Below, one piece after another: positions 40,571 through 49,398 of a DNA stretch of 64,000 nucleotides. This DNA comes from Paractinoplanes pyxinae (lineage in GTDB: Bacteria; Actinomycetota; Actinomycetes; Mycobacteriales; Micromonosporaceae), in contig NZ_JAPNTZ010000007.1 in NCBI RefSeq assembly GCF_026626335.1, forward strand, positions 1-64,000, read 5' to 3'. Every line of letters starts with the position of its first letter. Positions within the stretch are counted from its first letter, which is position 1. Below the pieces are notes generated by a model. It was not told where the DNA came from. It made no database searches and saw only the letters and a list, made by a program, of their open reading frames with translations. Made by a program: the position numbers and the translations under genes.

Positions 40571-42991
40571 TTACGGGATCGTCAGCAATGTGGGCAGAAG
40601 GCTCGTGATCCGCTCGACGAACCGGGCCGGGTCGTGCGCCGCCGCCACGGCCAGCCGGGCCCGCCGGCTCTGCTGCGCAAAGAGCGCCGGGTCGGCCCGG
40701 TAACGCTCGATCAGCGCCGGCGTCTCGCTGCGGGTGCAATAGACCGCCGCCTCGGCGTAGAACGGCCGGTAGCGCGGCGGCATCACCACAACGCAGCCCG
40801 TCGCGGCCGCCTCCAGCGCCGGGCGCGAATACCACTCGGCCGATTCCCGCGGCGGGAAGTGCAGATAGAAGTCGAGCTGGTGCAAGAACGGACGCGGCTC
40901 CAGATCGCCGGCCTGGTAGGCCAGCCAGGTCGGTCCGGTCGGGACGTCGCACGAGCCGGCCGGCCGGTCGGGCAGCCGCACCCGCACGTCGGCCTCGGGC
41001 AGCCGCCGGCACACCGCGAGGCTGTCGGCCGCGTCCGGGGGCCAGTTGGCGGCGTCGCACAGGTCGGTGCCGACGACGGCCGTGCCGGCGGTGCGGTCGG
41101 CCACCCAGCCGGTGGTCGCGAGGGTGACGGGCAGGTCGTCGGGGTCCAGGTTTCCCACCGTATGCAGGGATTCCCGCACACCGGCGTCGCCGGGGAGCCA
41201 CACCGGGCTCGCCCCGAACAGCCGCCGTACCGCGTCCGCGCAGGTCGCCGGCTCGTAGCGGTGGTCGGTGCCATCGGACCGCACGGGTGCGCGGTCGGCC
41301 ACGACAACGGTTCGGGTGGCCCGTACGCCGCTGGAAAACCCCCCGGTGAACTGCATGACCGCCGCCTGGCGGACCACCAGCAGCGCCGCCTCGACCCGGT
41401 CCTCCAGCGCCACCCGGTCGACCACGCCCGCGTTCACCAGGTCCTGCACCGGCCCGGCCAGCGGCACCCGGCGCACCTGCAGGGCCCGGTACGACTCGAG
41501 CTGCAGCACCGCCACCCGCAGCCCGGCCGCCCCGAGCGCCCGCAGCTCGTCCACCGCGGTGCGCTGCGTGCTCTCCAGGAACCGCCAGTCGGCCACCATC
41601 ACCACGTCGTACGCCCGGTCCCGCACCGTGCCGAGCAGGTGATCCGGCGCCGGGAAGGCCCGGTCGCTCCCGTCGGCCGGGCGGTACGCGCCGGCCTGCC
41701 GGGCCGCGATCACCTGGTGGTGCCGCTGATAGGCCGACATGTAGGCGGTGCGGGCCGGGTGCATCCAGTGCGCCCGGATCTCGGCCCGGGACAGCGACCC
41801 GGCCGACAGCCGGATCAGCGCCAGCGGCGGCGAGTCGAGGTGCCGCACCCGCCCGGCCCCGAACGCGGCCTGGATCCGTCCGATGTACTCGGAGTCGGCC
41901 GCCTTGCGCAGCCGGTCGAAGTAGCCGGCCGTACGCAGCACCGTGGTCCGCCGCAGCAGCAGCGACGACGGGTTGAACCGGCTGCTGCGCACACCGGGCC
42001 GGGTGCACAGCAACTGGTCGGTGACGGCCAGCCCGTCCGAGGTCGTGGCGACCAGCCGCCGATCGTCGATCAACGGCCGCACCTGCCGCTCGACCCGGCG
42101 CGGGTGGGACCAGTCGTCGGAGTCCTGGAAGGTCGCGAACTCGCCGCCCGCCGCGTCCAGGCCGGCGTTGCGGGCGGCGTACGTGCCCGAGTTCTCCGGC
42201 AGCCGGATCAGCTTGATCCGCTCGCCCAGCGCCACCGCCTCGCGCAGCACCGGCTCGAACTCCGGCGGCGAGGCGTCGTCCACGATGATCACTTCGGTGT
42301 TGGTCCAGCTCTGGGCCAGGATCGAGCGCACCGCGGTGAGCAGCCCCCGGTCGGGGCGGTAGGAGGTCACGATCACCGACACCCGGTGGGAGTCCTCCAC
42401 CTTCTCCGGGGCCACTGCGGTCAGCCGGTCGAAGGGCACGCCGTCGCTCTCGTCCACCAGCAGGCCGGGAACCAGTGCGCGCATCGCGCCCAGCCACGGG
42501 CCCAGCGGCCGCGGCCCGGTGAACGGGTTGAGCAGGTCGGCCCGCAGCCCGGCCCGCACCGGCTCCCCCATCCGCAGGTAGCGGCGCATCAGCTTGCGCG
42601 TGCGGGCCGGCCCCTCGACGGCCAGCGCCACCTGCGCGTGCAGGGCCTGGTTGGCCGGGGACAGCGCCCGCGCCCCGCACGCCCGCCGGGTCAGCTCGAA
42701 CAGGGCCAGCGCGTCCTCGTGCTCCTCCTGCAACCCCAGCGTGTGGGCCAGCGCGGCGACCAGGCCGGGGTCGATCCGGCGGCGCCGGCGGCGCAACCAC
42801 CGGCGATCCCCGGCGCGGGCGGCCGCAAGTAACTCCTCGAGCGTGCCGTGCTCGCCGAGCGCGGCCCGGGCCAGCAGCGCGCGGGCGTCGATCGAGCGGT
42901 TGCGGGCGGCGGTGGCGGTCAGCGCGAGGCGGAGCCGGGAGCCGGCCGCCGTCACATGATCATCGAGCAGGCCGGATGGCTGGTGGGGCAT
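40571..42991 (-). CDS. Giant glycosyltransferase: GT2 plus GT-B-like halves (copy 2)
   Basis: 806 residues. The N-terminal 200 residues are helical and Arg-rich (WLRRRRRRIDPGLVAALAH), like a repeat or docking region. GT2 domain: VSVIVTSYRPDRGLLTAVRS, EVIIVDDASPPEFEP, YAARNAGLDAAGGEFATFQD then SDDWSHP. The second half begins AYDVVMVADWRFLESTQ (about residue 460) and ends LEAAATGCVVVMPPRYRP, EAAVYCTRSETPALIERYRA. It aligns with the 722-residue protein throughout, including LRSFLxQxDFYLHxPP-type sequence. The start has only a weak ribosome-binding site; GTG 42955 is an alternative. Probably builds or modifies the island's glycan in the cytoplasm. Confidence 0.85.
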   Translation of the reverse strand: MPHQPSGLLDDHVTAAGSRLRLALTATAARNRSIDARALLARAALGEHGTLEELLAAARAGDRRWLRRRRRRIDPGLVAALAHTLGLQEEHEDALALFELTRRACGARALSPANQALHAQVALAVEGPARTRKLMRRYLRMGEPVRAGLRADLLNPFTGPRPLGPWLGAMRALVPGLLVDESDGVPFDRLTAVAPEKVEDSHRVSVIVTSYRPDRGLLTAVRSILAQSWTNTEVIIVDDASPPEFEPVLREAVALGERIKLIRLPENSGTYAARNAGLDAAGGEFATFQDSDDWSHPRRVERQVRPLIDDRRLVATTSDGLAVTDQLLCTRPGVRSSRFNPSSLLLRRTTVLRTAGYFDRLRKAADSEYIGRIQAAFGAGRVRHLDSPPLALIRLSAGSLSRAEIRAHWMHPARTAYMSAYQRHHQVIAARQAGAYRPADGSDRAFPAPDHLLGTVRDRAYDVVMVADWRFLESTQRTAVDELRALGAAGLRVAVLQLESYRALQVRRVPLAGPVQDLVNAGVVDRVALEDRVEAALLVVRQAAVMQFTGGFSSGVRATRTVVVADRAPVRSDGTDHRYEPATCADAVRRLFGASPVWLPGDAGVRESLHTVGNLDPDDLPVTLATTGWVADRTAGTAVVGTDLCDAANWPPDAADSLAVCRRLPEADVRVRLPDRPAGSCDVPTGPTWLAYQAGDLEPRPFLHQLDFYLHFPPRESAEWYSRPALEAAATGCVVVMPPRYRPFYAEAAVYCTRSETPALIERYRADPALFAQQSRRARLAVAAAHDPARFVERITSLLPTLLTIP

Positions 42992-43034
42992 GCCCGGGTC
43001 AACGGCGCCGCCGGGGCGGCGGTGACGTCGATCT

Positions 43035-45293
43035 TCAGACCGCGGCCAGCACGGCGGCCGCCACCCGATCCCGCTCGGCGGCGTCGGCCCACGCGCCGAC
43101 CAGGTAGAACGCGTCCACGACGTCGCCGCCCAGGGTGGAGATGCGGGCCGCGCGCACCTCGGCCCCGGTCTCGTCGAGCGCGGTGGCCACCCGATAGAGC
43201 AGACCGGGCGAGTCGGCCGCGCGCAGTTCGAGGACGGCGGCGTCGGTGGCCACGTCGCGCTGCCACACCACGCGCGGCGAGGCGGTGCCGCCGCGCGCGC
43301 TCATGGCCCGGGCCCGTACGCGCTGGGTCACCGACACGTCCCCGGCGGCCACGCGGCGCAGGTCGGCCGCGAGCGCGAAGGGGTCGTACGGGCTGCCGTA
43401 GCGGGGCTGGGTGAAGAACTCGACGATCGCCCGGCCGTCCACCGTGCTCGCGTTGGCCCCGACCACGTCGAGCCGGTGCATGGCCAGGCAGGCGGCCACG
43501 GCGGCGAGCAGCCCCCGGCGGTCGGCCGCGGCCACGGCCAGGCGGTCGCCGTCCAGGTGCACCGCGGGCAGGTCGCCCTCGAGCAGTTCGGGGTCGGGCG
43601 CCGGCGGCTCGGGCAGCTCGCCCGTGTCCAGCGCCAGGTGCACGCGGCTGACCAGCTCCTGCATCAGCCGGCCCTTCCAGTCCGACCAGGCGGCCGGGCC
43701 GGTGGCCTGCGAGTCGGCCCGGGCCAGCGCGTGCAGCAGGTCGAGGGTGGTGGTGTCGCCGACCGCCTCGGCCACGCTCGAGATGGTCATCGGGTCGCTC
43801 AGGTCGCGCCGGGTGGCCACGTCGGGCAACAGCAGGTGCAGCCGCACCATCTTCTCGATCGTGGCCACGTCGGCCGGCGGCAGGCCGATCCGGGTGGCGA
43901 TGGCGGCCGCGATCGGGGCGCCGACGACGCTGTGGTCGCCGGGCAGGCCCTTGCCCACGTCGTGCAGGAAGGCGCCGATCAGCAGCAGGTCGGGGCGTTC
44001 GACCTCACGGGTGTGGGCGGTGGCCTCGTACGCGGCCTGCACCAGGTGCCGGTCGAGGGTGAACCGGTGGATCGGGTGGTGCTGGGGCAGGCTGCGCATC
44101 CGGGCCCACTCCGGCAGCCAGGCGTCGATCAGCCCGTACCGGTCGCACGTCTCCCACGTGGGCAGCAGGCCGGGGCCGGAGCCGAGCAGCGAGACCAGGG
44201 CGGCCCGGGCGGCCGGCGGCCACGGGGCCGGCAGCGGCGGGCTGAACGAGGCCAGCCACTCGCTGGTGGCGCGGGCGATCGGCAGCTGGACGACGGCGGC
44301 CGCGGCGGCCACCCGCAGCGACAGGCTCGGGTCGGGCACGGGGCCGATCGCCGTCCGGGCCAGCACCAGCTCGCCGTCCTGCTCGACCACGTCCCGGGCC
44401 ACCGGGCGGCGGGACGGCGCGCCCGCGGGCGTTCCCCGGCGGCGTCCGCTGCGCAGCCGGTCGGTGGCGCGCCAGGCGTCGTCGAGCGCGTGGGCCACCG
44501 TACGAGCGTCGCCCGCGACCCGCCGCAGAAGCGCGTCTCCGTCGTCGAGGTCGAGCAGCTCGGCCACCGCCGAGCGTTCCTGGGCCACGAGCCGGTCGAT
44601 CCGGCGCCCGACGGCCAGGTGGAGCGCGTCGCGGGTGTCGAGCAGCCGCAGGTTGGCCGCGCGCACCGCCGGGCGCATGGTGTCGGCCACCCCGGCCCGG
44701 CCGATCGCGCGCAGCAACGTCACGTCGCGCAGCCCGCCCGCGGCCTCCTTGAGGTCGCCCTCGAGCAGGAAGGCCAGCTCGCCGTTGGTGGCCCAGCGGG
44801 TGGCGGTCAGCTCCCGCAATTGGGGCAGCAGCCGCACCGCGGTGCGCCGCCATTGGTCGCCCGCGGCCGCCACGAGCTCACCGGTCAGGGCCGCGTCGCC
44901 GGCCACGTGGCGGGCGTCGAGCAGGCCGAGGGAGACCTTGACGTCGTCGTGCGCGACCGACAGCGCCTCCGGCAGGGTCCGCACCGAGTGGTCGAGGCCG
45001 AGCCGGGCGTCCCAGATCGGGTACCAGAGGCCGGCCGCGATCCGGTCGATGCCGGCCGCGCCGTGGTGCAGCAGCACGAGGTCGAGGTCGCTGTAGGGGG
45101 CGCACTCGCGCCGGCCCAGGCCGCCCACCGCGACCAGGCTGACCCCGGGCAGGTGACTGGGGAACATCTCTTGCAGCCACGAGTCGAGCGCCGCCGCCCG
45201 TTCCTGCCGGGCGGCGGCGCCGATGTGCTCGCGCAGCTTGTCCAGCGAGCCGCCGACCGGCACCTGCGGTGGGGACGGCGGCTCACTGGGCAT
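43035..45293 (-). CDS. glnD: PII uridylyl/adenylyltransferase GlnD
   Basis: 752 residues. Nucleotidyltransferase motif VGGLGRRECAPYSDLDLVLL (about 60–80), the GGLRDVTLLRAIGR helix, an HD hydrolase domain with LIGAFLHDVGKGLPGDHS, and two C-terminal ACT domains (VAAADRRGLLAAVAACLA; LELRAADSPGLLYRVATALD) that sense glutamine. GlnD modifies and demodifies PII. In studied actinobacteria the group added is AMP rather than UMP. ATG 45293 is preferred to a TTG three codons earlier. Last gene of amt–glnB–glnD. Confidence 0.95.
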   Translation of the reverse strand: MPSEPPSPPQVPVGGSLDKLREHIGAAARQERAAALDSWLQEMFPSHLPGVSLVAVGGLGRRECAPYSDLDLVLLHHGAAGIDRIAAGLWYPIWDARLGLDHSVRTLPEALSVAHDDVKVSLGLLDARHVAGDAALTGELVAAAGDQWRRTAVRLLPQLRELTATRWATNGELAFLLEGDLKEAAGGLRDVTLLRAIGRAGVADTMRPAVRAANLRLLDTRDALHLAVGRRIDRLVAQERSAVAELLDLDDGDALLRRVAGDARTVAHALDDAWRATDRLRSGRRRGTPAGAPSRRPVARDVVEQDGELVLARTAIGPVPDPSLSLRVAAAAAVVQLPIARATSEWLASFSPPLPAPWPPAARAALVSLLGSGPGLLPTWETCDRYGLIDAWLPEWARMRSLPQHHPIHRFTLDRHLVQAAYEATAHTREVERPDLLLIGAFLHDVGKGLPGDHSVVGAPIAAAIATRIGLPPADVATIEKMVRLHLLLPDVATRRDLSDPMTISSVAEAVGDTTTLDLLHALARADSQATGPAAWSDWKGRLMQELVSRVHLALDTGELPEPPAPDPELLEGDLPAVHLDGDRLAVAAADRRGLLAAVAACLAMHRLDVVGANASTVDGRAIVEFFTQPRYGSPYDPFALAADLRRVAAGDVSVTQRVRARAMSARGGTASPRVVWQRDVATDAAVLELRAADSPGLLYRVATALDETGAEVRAARISTLGGDVVDAFYLVGAWADAAERDRVAAAVLAAV

Positions 45294-45313
45294 GCGTGTC
45301 AACTCTCTTCGGA

Positions 45314-45652
45314 TCAGAGCGCGTCGAGGCCGCGCTCGCCGGTACGGACCCGGATGACGTCGTCGACCGACGTGACCCAGACCTTGCCGTCACCGATCTT
45401 GCCGGTCTTGGCCGCCGTGACGACCGCGTCGACGATCTTGTCGACGTCGATCTCGTCGGTGACCACCTCGACCTTGATCTTCGGCAGGAACTCCACCGTG
45501 TACTCGGCTCCCCGGTACACCTCGGTGTGGCCCTTCTGCCGCCCGTAGCCCTGTACCTCGCTCACGGTCAGGCCGCTGACGCCGAGGGCGTGCAGAGCCT
45601 CCTTCACCGCGTCGAGCTGGTACGGCTTGATGACCGCGGTCACCAGCTTCAT
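45314..45652 (-). CDS. glnB: Nitrogen regulatory protein PII
   Basis: 112 residues. Canonical PII: MKLVTAVIKPYQLDAVKEAL, the T-loop QGYGRQKGHTEVYRGAEYTV with the modifiable Tyr51, the B-loop TGKIGDGKVWV and C-loop region VIRVRTGERG. It trimerises, binds ATP/ADP and 2-oxoglutarate and controls the ammonium channel encoded next to it. The start at Met 45652 fits both family length and the GAAGGA site; an in-frame ATG 9 codons upstream is not used. In actinobacteria this protein is usually called GlnK. Confidence 0.97.
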   Translation of the reverse strand: MKLVTAVIKPYQLDAVKEALHALGVSGLTVSEVQGYGRQKGHTEVYRGAEYTVEFLPKIKVEVVTDEIDVDKIVDAVVTAAKTGKIGDGKVWVTSVDDVIRVRTGERGLDAL

Positions 45653-45687
45653 GCTCAGTCCTTCCATCGGGGCGCTCATAGGGTGAT

Positions 45688-47055
45688 TTAACCGGGGACC
45701 TTCTGGCTGACGTCGGCCTTGCCGTCGGCGTCCACCGACTGGCCGGGCTTGAGGCCCGCCATGGCGAAGGCGCCGCCGCCGCCCGAGCCGCCGGCCGGGG
45801 TGAGGTCGTAGCCGGACTCACCGTGATCCGCGATGTCGATGCCGCCGATCTCGGCCTCCTCGCTGACCCGGCCGAGCTTGACGGCCTTGAGGATCAGGGC
45901 GAGCACGGCGGCGATGGCGAACGAGTAGACCGTCACGGCCAGGCTGCCGACGAACTGGCGGCCCAGCTGGGTCGCGCCGCCGCCGTAGAACAGGCCCTCG
46001 TTGGCGCCGAGCACGTCGGTGATCGCGCCGTTGACGTCCGTGGTGGCGAACAGGCCGATGAACAGCGAGCCGATCCAGCCGCCGACGAAGTGCACGCCGA
46101 CCACGTCGAGCGAGTCGTCGTAGCCGAAGCGGTACTTCAGACCCACGGCCAGGGCGCACAGCACACCGGCGATGATGCCGAGCAGCACGGCCGGCAGCGG
46201 GGCGATGAAGCCACAGGCCGGGGTGATGGCGACCAGGCCGGCGATGGCGCCGGAGGAGCCGCCGACCAGGGTGGGCTTGCCGTCGCGGATCCACTCGACC
46301 ACGAGCCAGCCGACCACGGCGGCCGCGGTGGCGAGCTGGGTGTTGACGAAGGCGACGGCGGTGGTGCTGTCGACGGTCAGCTCGGAGCCGGCGTTGAAGC
46401 CGAACCAGCCGAACCACAGCAGGCCGGCGCCCAGGGCCACGAACGGCACGTTGTGCGGGCGCATGTTCTCGCGCGGCCAGCCGATGCGCTTGCCGAGGAT
46501 CAGCGCCAGGGCCAGAGCCGCCGCACCGGCGTTGATGTGCACCGCGGTGCCACCGGCGAAGTCGAGCGCCTTGAGCTGGGCGCCGATCCAGCCGCCGCCC
46601 CACACCCAGTGGGCCACGGGCACGTAGACCAGGGTGAACCAGCCGAAGGCGAACAGCACCCAGCCGGCGAACTTGAAGCGGTCGGAGACGGCGCCGCTGA
46701 TCAGGGCGACGGTGATGATGGCGAACATCATCTGGAAGGCCATGAAGACGTACGTGGGGATGCCGGTCTCGCCCCACATGTCACCGACCCAGCTGGTGCT
46801 GGTGCCGGCGTAGCCCCAGTTGCCGATGATGTTGTTCAGGCCCTCGGAGCCGTTGGCGCTGAAGGCGAGCGAGAACCCGTACAGGGCCCACAGGATCGAG
46901 ATGAGCCCGATGGCGCTGAAGCTCATCAGCATCATGTTCAGAACGCCCTTGGACCGGTTGAGGCCACCGTAGAACAGCGCCAGACCCGGGGTCATGAGCA
47001 AAACGAGCGCAGACGACAGGAGCAACCAGGCGGTATTGCCGGTATCGATCTCCAC
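45688..47055 (-). CDS. amt: Ammonium transporter Amt
   Basis: 455 residues, GTG start with AGGAGG 4 nt upstream. About eleven membrane segments; conserved pore sequence includes GLALFYGGLNRSKGVLN, PVAHWVWGGGWIG, AGTAVHINAGAAALALAL-like FAGGTAVHINAG with the first pore His, and VVGVHFVGGWIGSLFIGL with the second. The C-terminal tail after about 405 is soluble and ends with a Gly-rich stretch. It carries ammonium under nitrogen limitation and is closed by unmodified PII. A GlnR-like site lies 118–154 nt upstream. Confidence 0.96.
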   Translation of the reverse strand: MEIDTGNTAWLLLSSALVLLMTPGLALFYGGLNRSKGVLNMMLMSFSAIGLISILWALYGFSLAFSANGSEGLNNIIGNWGYAGTSTSWVGDMWGETGIPTYVFMAFQMMFAIITVALISGAVSDRFKFAGWVLFAFGWFTLVYVPVAHWVWGGGWIGAQLKALDFAGGTAVHINAGAAALALALILGKRIGWPRENMRPHNVPFVALGAGLLWFGWFGFNAGSELTVDSTTAVAFVNTQLATAAAVVGWLVVEWIRDGKPTLVGGSSGAIAGLVAITPACGFIAPLPAVLLGIIAGVLCALAVGLKYRFGYDDSLDVVGVHFVGGWIGSLFIGLFATTDVNGAITDVLGANEGLFYGGGATQLGRQFVGSLAVTVYSFAIAAVLALILKAVKLGRVSEEAEIGGIDIADHGESGYDLTPAGGSGGGGAFAMAGLKPGQSVDADGKADVSQKVPG

Positions 47056-47172
47056 GCTGCCTCCTCTCGGAATGAAGGTGTCCTCTCACACGACCAAGGG
47101 GCGGCGTCGCCGGTCGGCCGGTTTCGTGACGAGAGACTTCCGGTCGGAGGTTTCACGCAGGGTCTACACGCG

Positions 47173-47209
47173 ATTTCCGGCGCGTGACGGACTGTTTCGT
47201 ACGTGTGAA
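47173..47209 (-). promoter_or_regulatory. GlnR-like binding site upstream of amt
   Basis: Read toward amt, the sequence is TTCAC-n6-GAAAC-n5-GTCAC-n6-GAAAT, two copies of the GlnR half-site pair (GTNAC-n6-GAAAC) 21 bp apart. It fits nitrogen-dependent activation of amt–glnB–glnD. Confidence 0.6.
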
Positions 47210-47230
47210 GAAACTCTCACAACCCCCGGC

Positions 47231-48022
47231 TCAGCGGAGGGCGTACTCCAGGGTGTGCCGCTCGTAGTCGAGCAGGCGGAGATCACGCATCGGCCGACGT
47301 AGATGGCCCTTGTGAACAATGCGAACGAACGCGGGGTCGCCGGCCGCCGCCATCCGCCGGATCCCCTCGACGTGGTCGACGATGCGCTTGCGGATCGTGC
47401 GGACCAGGCGGTGCCGGTCGCGCGGGATCAGGCCGTACGCGTCGGCGAACAACCGCAGGCGGCGCGGCCGGTTCGGCCTCTTCCAGCCCAGCGTGTACGA
47501 ATCCCGGTCGCTGAACAGGGGCACCCAGGTCCAGGCGGCGTAGGCCACGTCGTAGATGCGGGCGCCCGGCGAGGCCAGGTCGAAGTCGATCAGGGCCAGG
47601 GTGCCGTCGGGCCGCCAGACCACGTTGTGCGGGGCCGCGTCGTGGTGGCAGATCACCTCGGTGTCGGGCGGCGGCGGGCCGAACGAGCGCCACACCGCGC
47701 CCGGCGGGGGCACGAAACCGTACTGGGCGTCGTGGAACATCCGCAGCATGGTGGCCACCGTGACCAGCGCCTCTTCGGTAACCCAGTGCGGGGCCAGCGG
47801 ATATTCGCCGCACTCGCCGTCCAGGTATGACAGGACCTCGCGGCCCTTGTCGTCCATGCCCAGCGCGTGCGGCGACCCGGTGAAGCCCACCCGCTCGAGG
47901 TGGTTGAGCAGGCTGTGCACGGCCGGCGTCCACGGCCCAGCGTTGCGCCGGACGGTGTCGCCGACCTTGGAGACGGTGCTGACGTTGCCGCCGTGCAGCG
48001 GAATCTCCCGCTCCTGCGTCAC
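47231..48022 (-). CDS. Aminoglycoside phosphotransferase-fold kinase
   Basis: 263 residues. Protein-kinase-like fold of the APH/choline kinase type: LLNHLERVGFTGSPHALGMD, GREVLSYLDGECGEYP, catalytic loop ICHHDAAPHNVVWR (HxDxxxxN), and the metal-binding LIDFDLASPGARIYD. The Gly-rich loop is weak (GGNVSTVSKVGDTV). Substrate unknown; such genes rarely confer drug resistance in actinobacteria. GTG 48022 is preferred because AGGGGG lies 7 nt upstream; GTG 48028 is too close to it. Confidence 0.86.
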   Translation of the reverse strand: MTQEREIPLHGGNVSTVSKVGDTVRRNAGPWTPAVHSLLNHLERVGFTGSPHALGMDDKGREVLSYLDGECGEYPLAPHWVTEEALVTVATMLRMFHDAQYGFVPPPGAVWRSFGPPPPDTEVICHHDAAPHNVVWRPDGTLALIDFDLASPGARIYDVAYAAWTWVPLFSDRDSYTLGWKRPNRPRRLRLFADAYGLIPRDRHRLVRTIRKRIVDHVEGIRRMAAAGDPAFVRIVHKGHLRRPMRDLRLLDYERHTLEYALR

Positions 48023-48060
48023 GCCCACACCCCCTCGCTGCTTGTGGCTGAACTTCGAGA

Positions 48061-49254
48061 TTACGCGGCGCTGCCAAGCAACGCTTCGACGAACGCGGCC
48101 GGCTCGAACGGCGCCAGGTCGTCCGGCCCCTCGCCCAGCCCCACCAGCTTGACGGGAATGCCCAGCTTGCGCTGCACGGCGATGACGATGCCACCCTTGG
48201 CGGTGCCGTCGAGCTTGGTGAGTACGACTCCCGTCACGTCCACCACTTCGGTGAACACCCGGGCCTGCTCCAGACCGTTCTGGCCGGTCGTCGCGTCAAG
48301 GATGAGCAGCGTCTCGTCGACCGGGCCGTGCTTCTCGACCACCCGCTTGACCTTGCCCAGCTCGTCCATCAGACCCACCTTGTTCTGCAGGCGGCCGGCC
48401 GTGTCGATGATCACGGTGTCGATGCCGGTGTCGATGCCCCGCTTGACCGCGTCGAACGCGACGCTGGCCGGGTCGCCGCCCTCGGGGCCGCGGACCGTCT
48501 CGGCGCCGACCCGCTCGCCCCAGGTCTGGATCTGGTCGGCGGCGGCCGCGCGGAACGTGTCGGCCGCGCCGAACAGCACCGACCGCCCGTCCGCGATCAG
48601 CACCCGGCCGATCTTGCCGCAGGTGGTGGTCTTGCCGGCGCCGTTCACGCCGACCACCAGCATCACCGCGGGCCGCCCGTCGTGCGGGGTGGTCTTCAGG
48701 GTGCGGTCCATCTCGGGCTCGAGCGCGGCCACGAGCTCCTGGGCCAGCTGTTCGCGCACCTCGGCCACGGTGCGGGAGCCCAGCACCCGTACCCGCTCGC
48801 GCAGCCGGGCCACGATCACCTGGGTCGCCTCGACGCCGACGTCGGCGCTGATCAGGCTGTCCTCGATCTCTTCCCACGCGTCCTCGTCGAGGTGGTCGCG
48901 GGAGAGCACGCTGAGCAGGCCCTTGCCGAAGACGTTCTGCGAGCGGGCCAGGCGGGCCCGCAGGCGCACCAGGCGGCCGGCCGTGGGCTCGGGCCTCTCG
49001 AGGACCGGCGCCTCTTCGACGGGCGGCTTCTCTTCGACGATCAGGGGCGGCAGGCCCTCGTCGACCTCGGCCGGGACGACCAGGGGCGGCGTCTGCACCC
49101 CGGGTTCCGCCGCGGACGGCCGCTCCAGCGTCGTCGTGTCGCCGCCCGTCGACGAGGGGGGCAGCTCACGGCGGCGCATGCGGGGCACCACCAGGCCGAT
49201 CGCGCCGGCCACTAGGACGACGAGCAGGATGACTGCGGCGACCACGTATTCCAT
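48061..49254 (-). CDS. ftsY: Signal recognition particle receptor FtsY
   Basis: 397 residues. An N-terminal membrane segment (MEYVVAAVILLVVLVAGAIG) and an acidic/Pro linker to about 95 precede the NG domain: DHLDEDAWEEIEDSLISADV, G1 VGVNGAGKTTTCGKIGR, ADTFRAAAADQIQTWGER, G3 IDTAGRLQNKVGLMDEL and LTKLDGTAKGG. A true membrane anchor is usual for actinobacterial FtsY. It pairs with Ffh. The start at Met 49254 gives the family's typical N-terminus. Confidence 0.96.
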   Translation of the reverse strand: MEYVVAAVILLVVLVAGAIGLVVPRMRRRELPPSSTGGDTTTLERPSAAEPGVQTPPLVVPAEVDEGLPPLIVEEKPPVEEAPVLERPEPTAGRLVRLRARLARSQNVFGKGLLSVLSRDHLDEDAWEEIEDSLISADVGVEATQVIVARLRERVRVLGSRTVAEVREQLAQELVAALEPEMDRTLKTTPHDGRPAVMLVVGVNGAGKTTTCGKIGRVLIADGRSVLFGAADTFRAAAADQIQTWGERVGAETVRGPEGGDPASVAFDAVKRGIDTGIDTVIIDTAGRLQNKVGLMDELGKVKRVVEKHGPVDETLLILDATTGQNGLEQARVFTEVVDVTGVVLTKLDGTAKGGIVIAVQRKLGIPVKLVGLGEGPDDLAPFEPAAFVEALLGSAA

Positions 49255-49368
49255 AGCCGAAATCCTGACAGATGGCCCGGCCGCGTGTGGCGTCGGCCGT
49301 GGAGTGGCGACCTGTGGCACATGTGGCGCACGATGGTCATCCCCGAGCAACAGCATGGAGGCTCTCCC

Positions 49369-49398
49369 ATGCGCCACACCCCGGCGTACCCGCAGTGA
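49369..49398 (+). CDS. Nine-codon upstream mini-ORF, possible leader peptide
   Basis: ATG at 49369 with a perfect GGAGG 7 nt upstream encodes MRHTPAYPQ and stops with TGA at 49396–49398. That TGA overlaps the GTG start of the PhoD-like gene (GTGA). The larger gene has no ribosome-binding site of its own, so its translation probably depends on ribosomes finishing this peptide. The peptide is too short for homology arguments. Confidence 0.4.
   Translation: MRHTPAYPQ

Noticed and set aside
47231..48022. Aminoglycoside resistance gene
   Set aside because: Only the general kinase fold is seen; fold members act on many small molecules and nothing here indicates drug modification.
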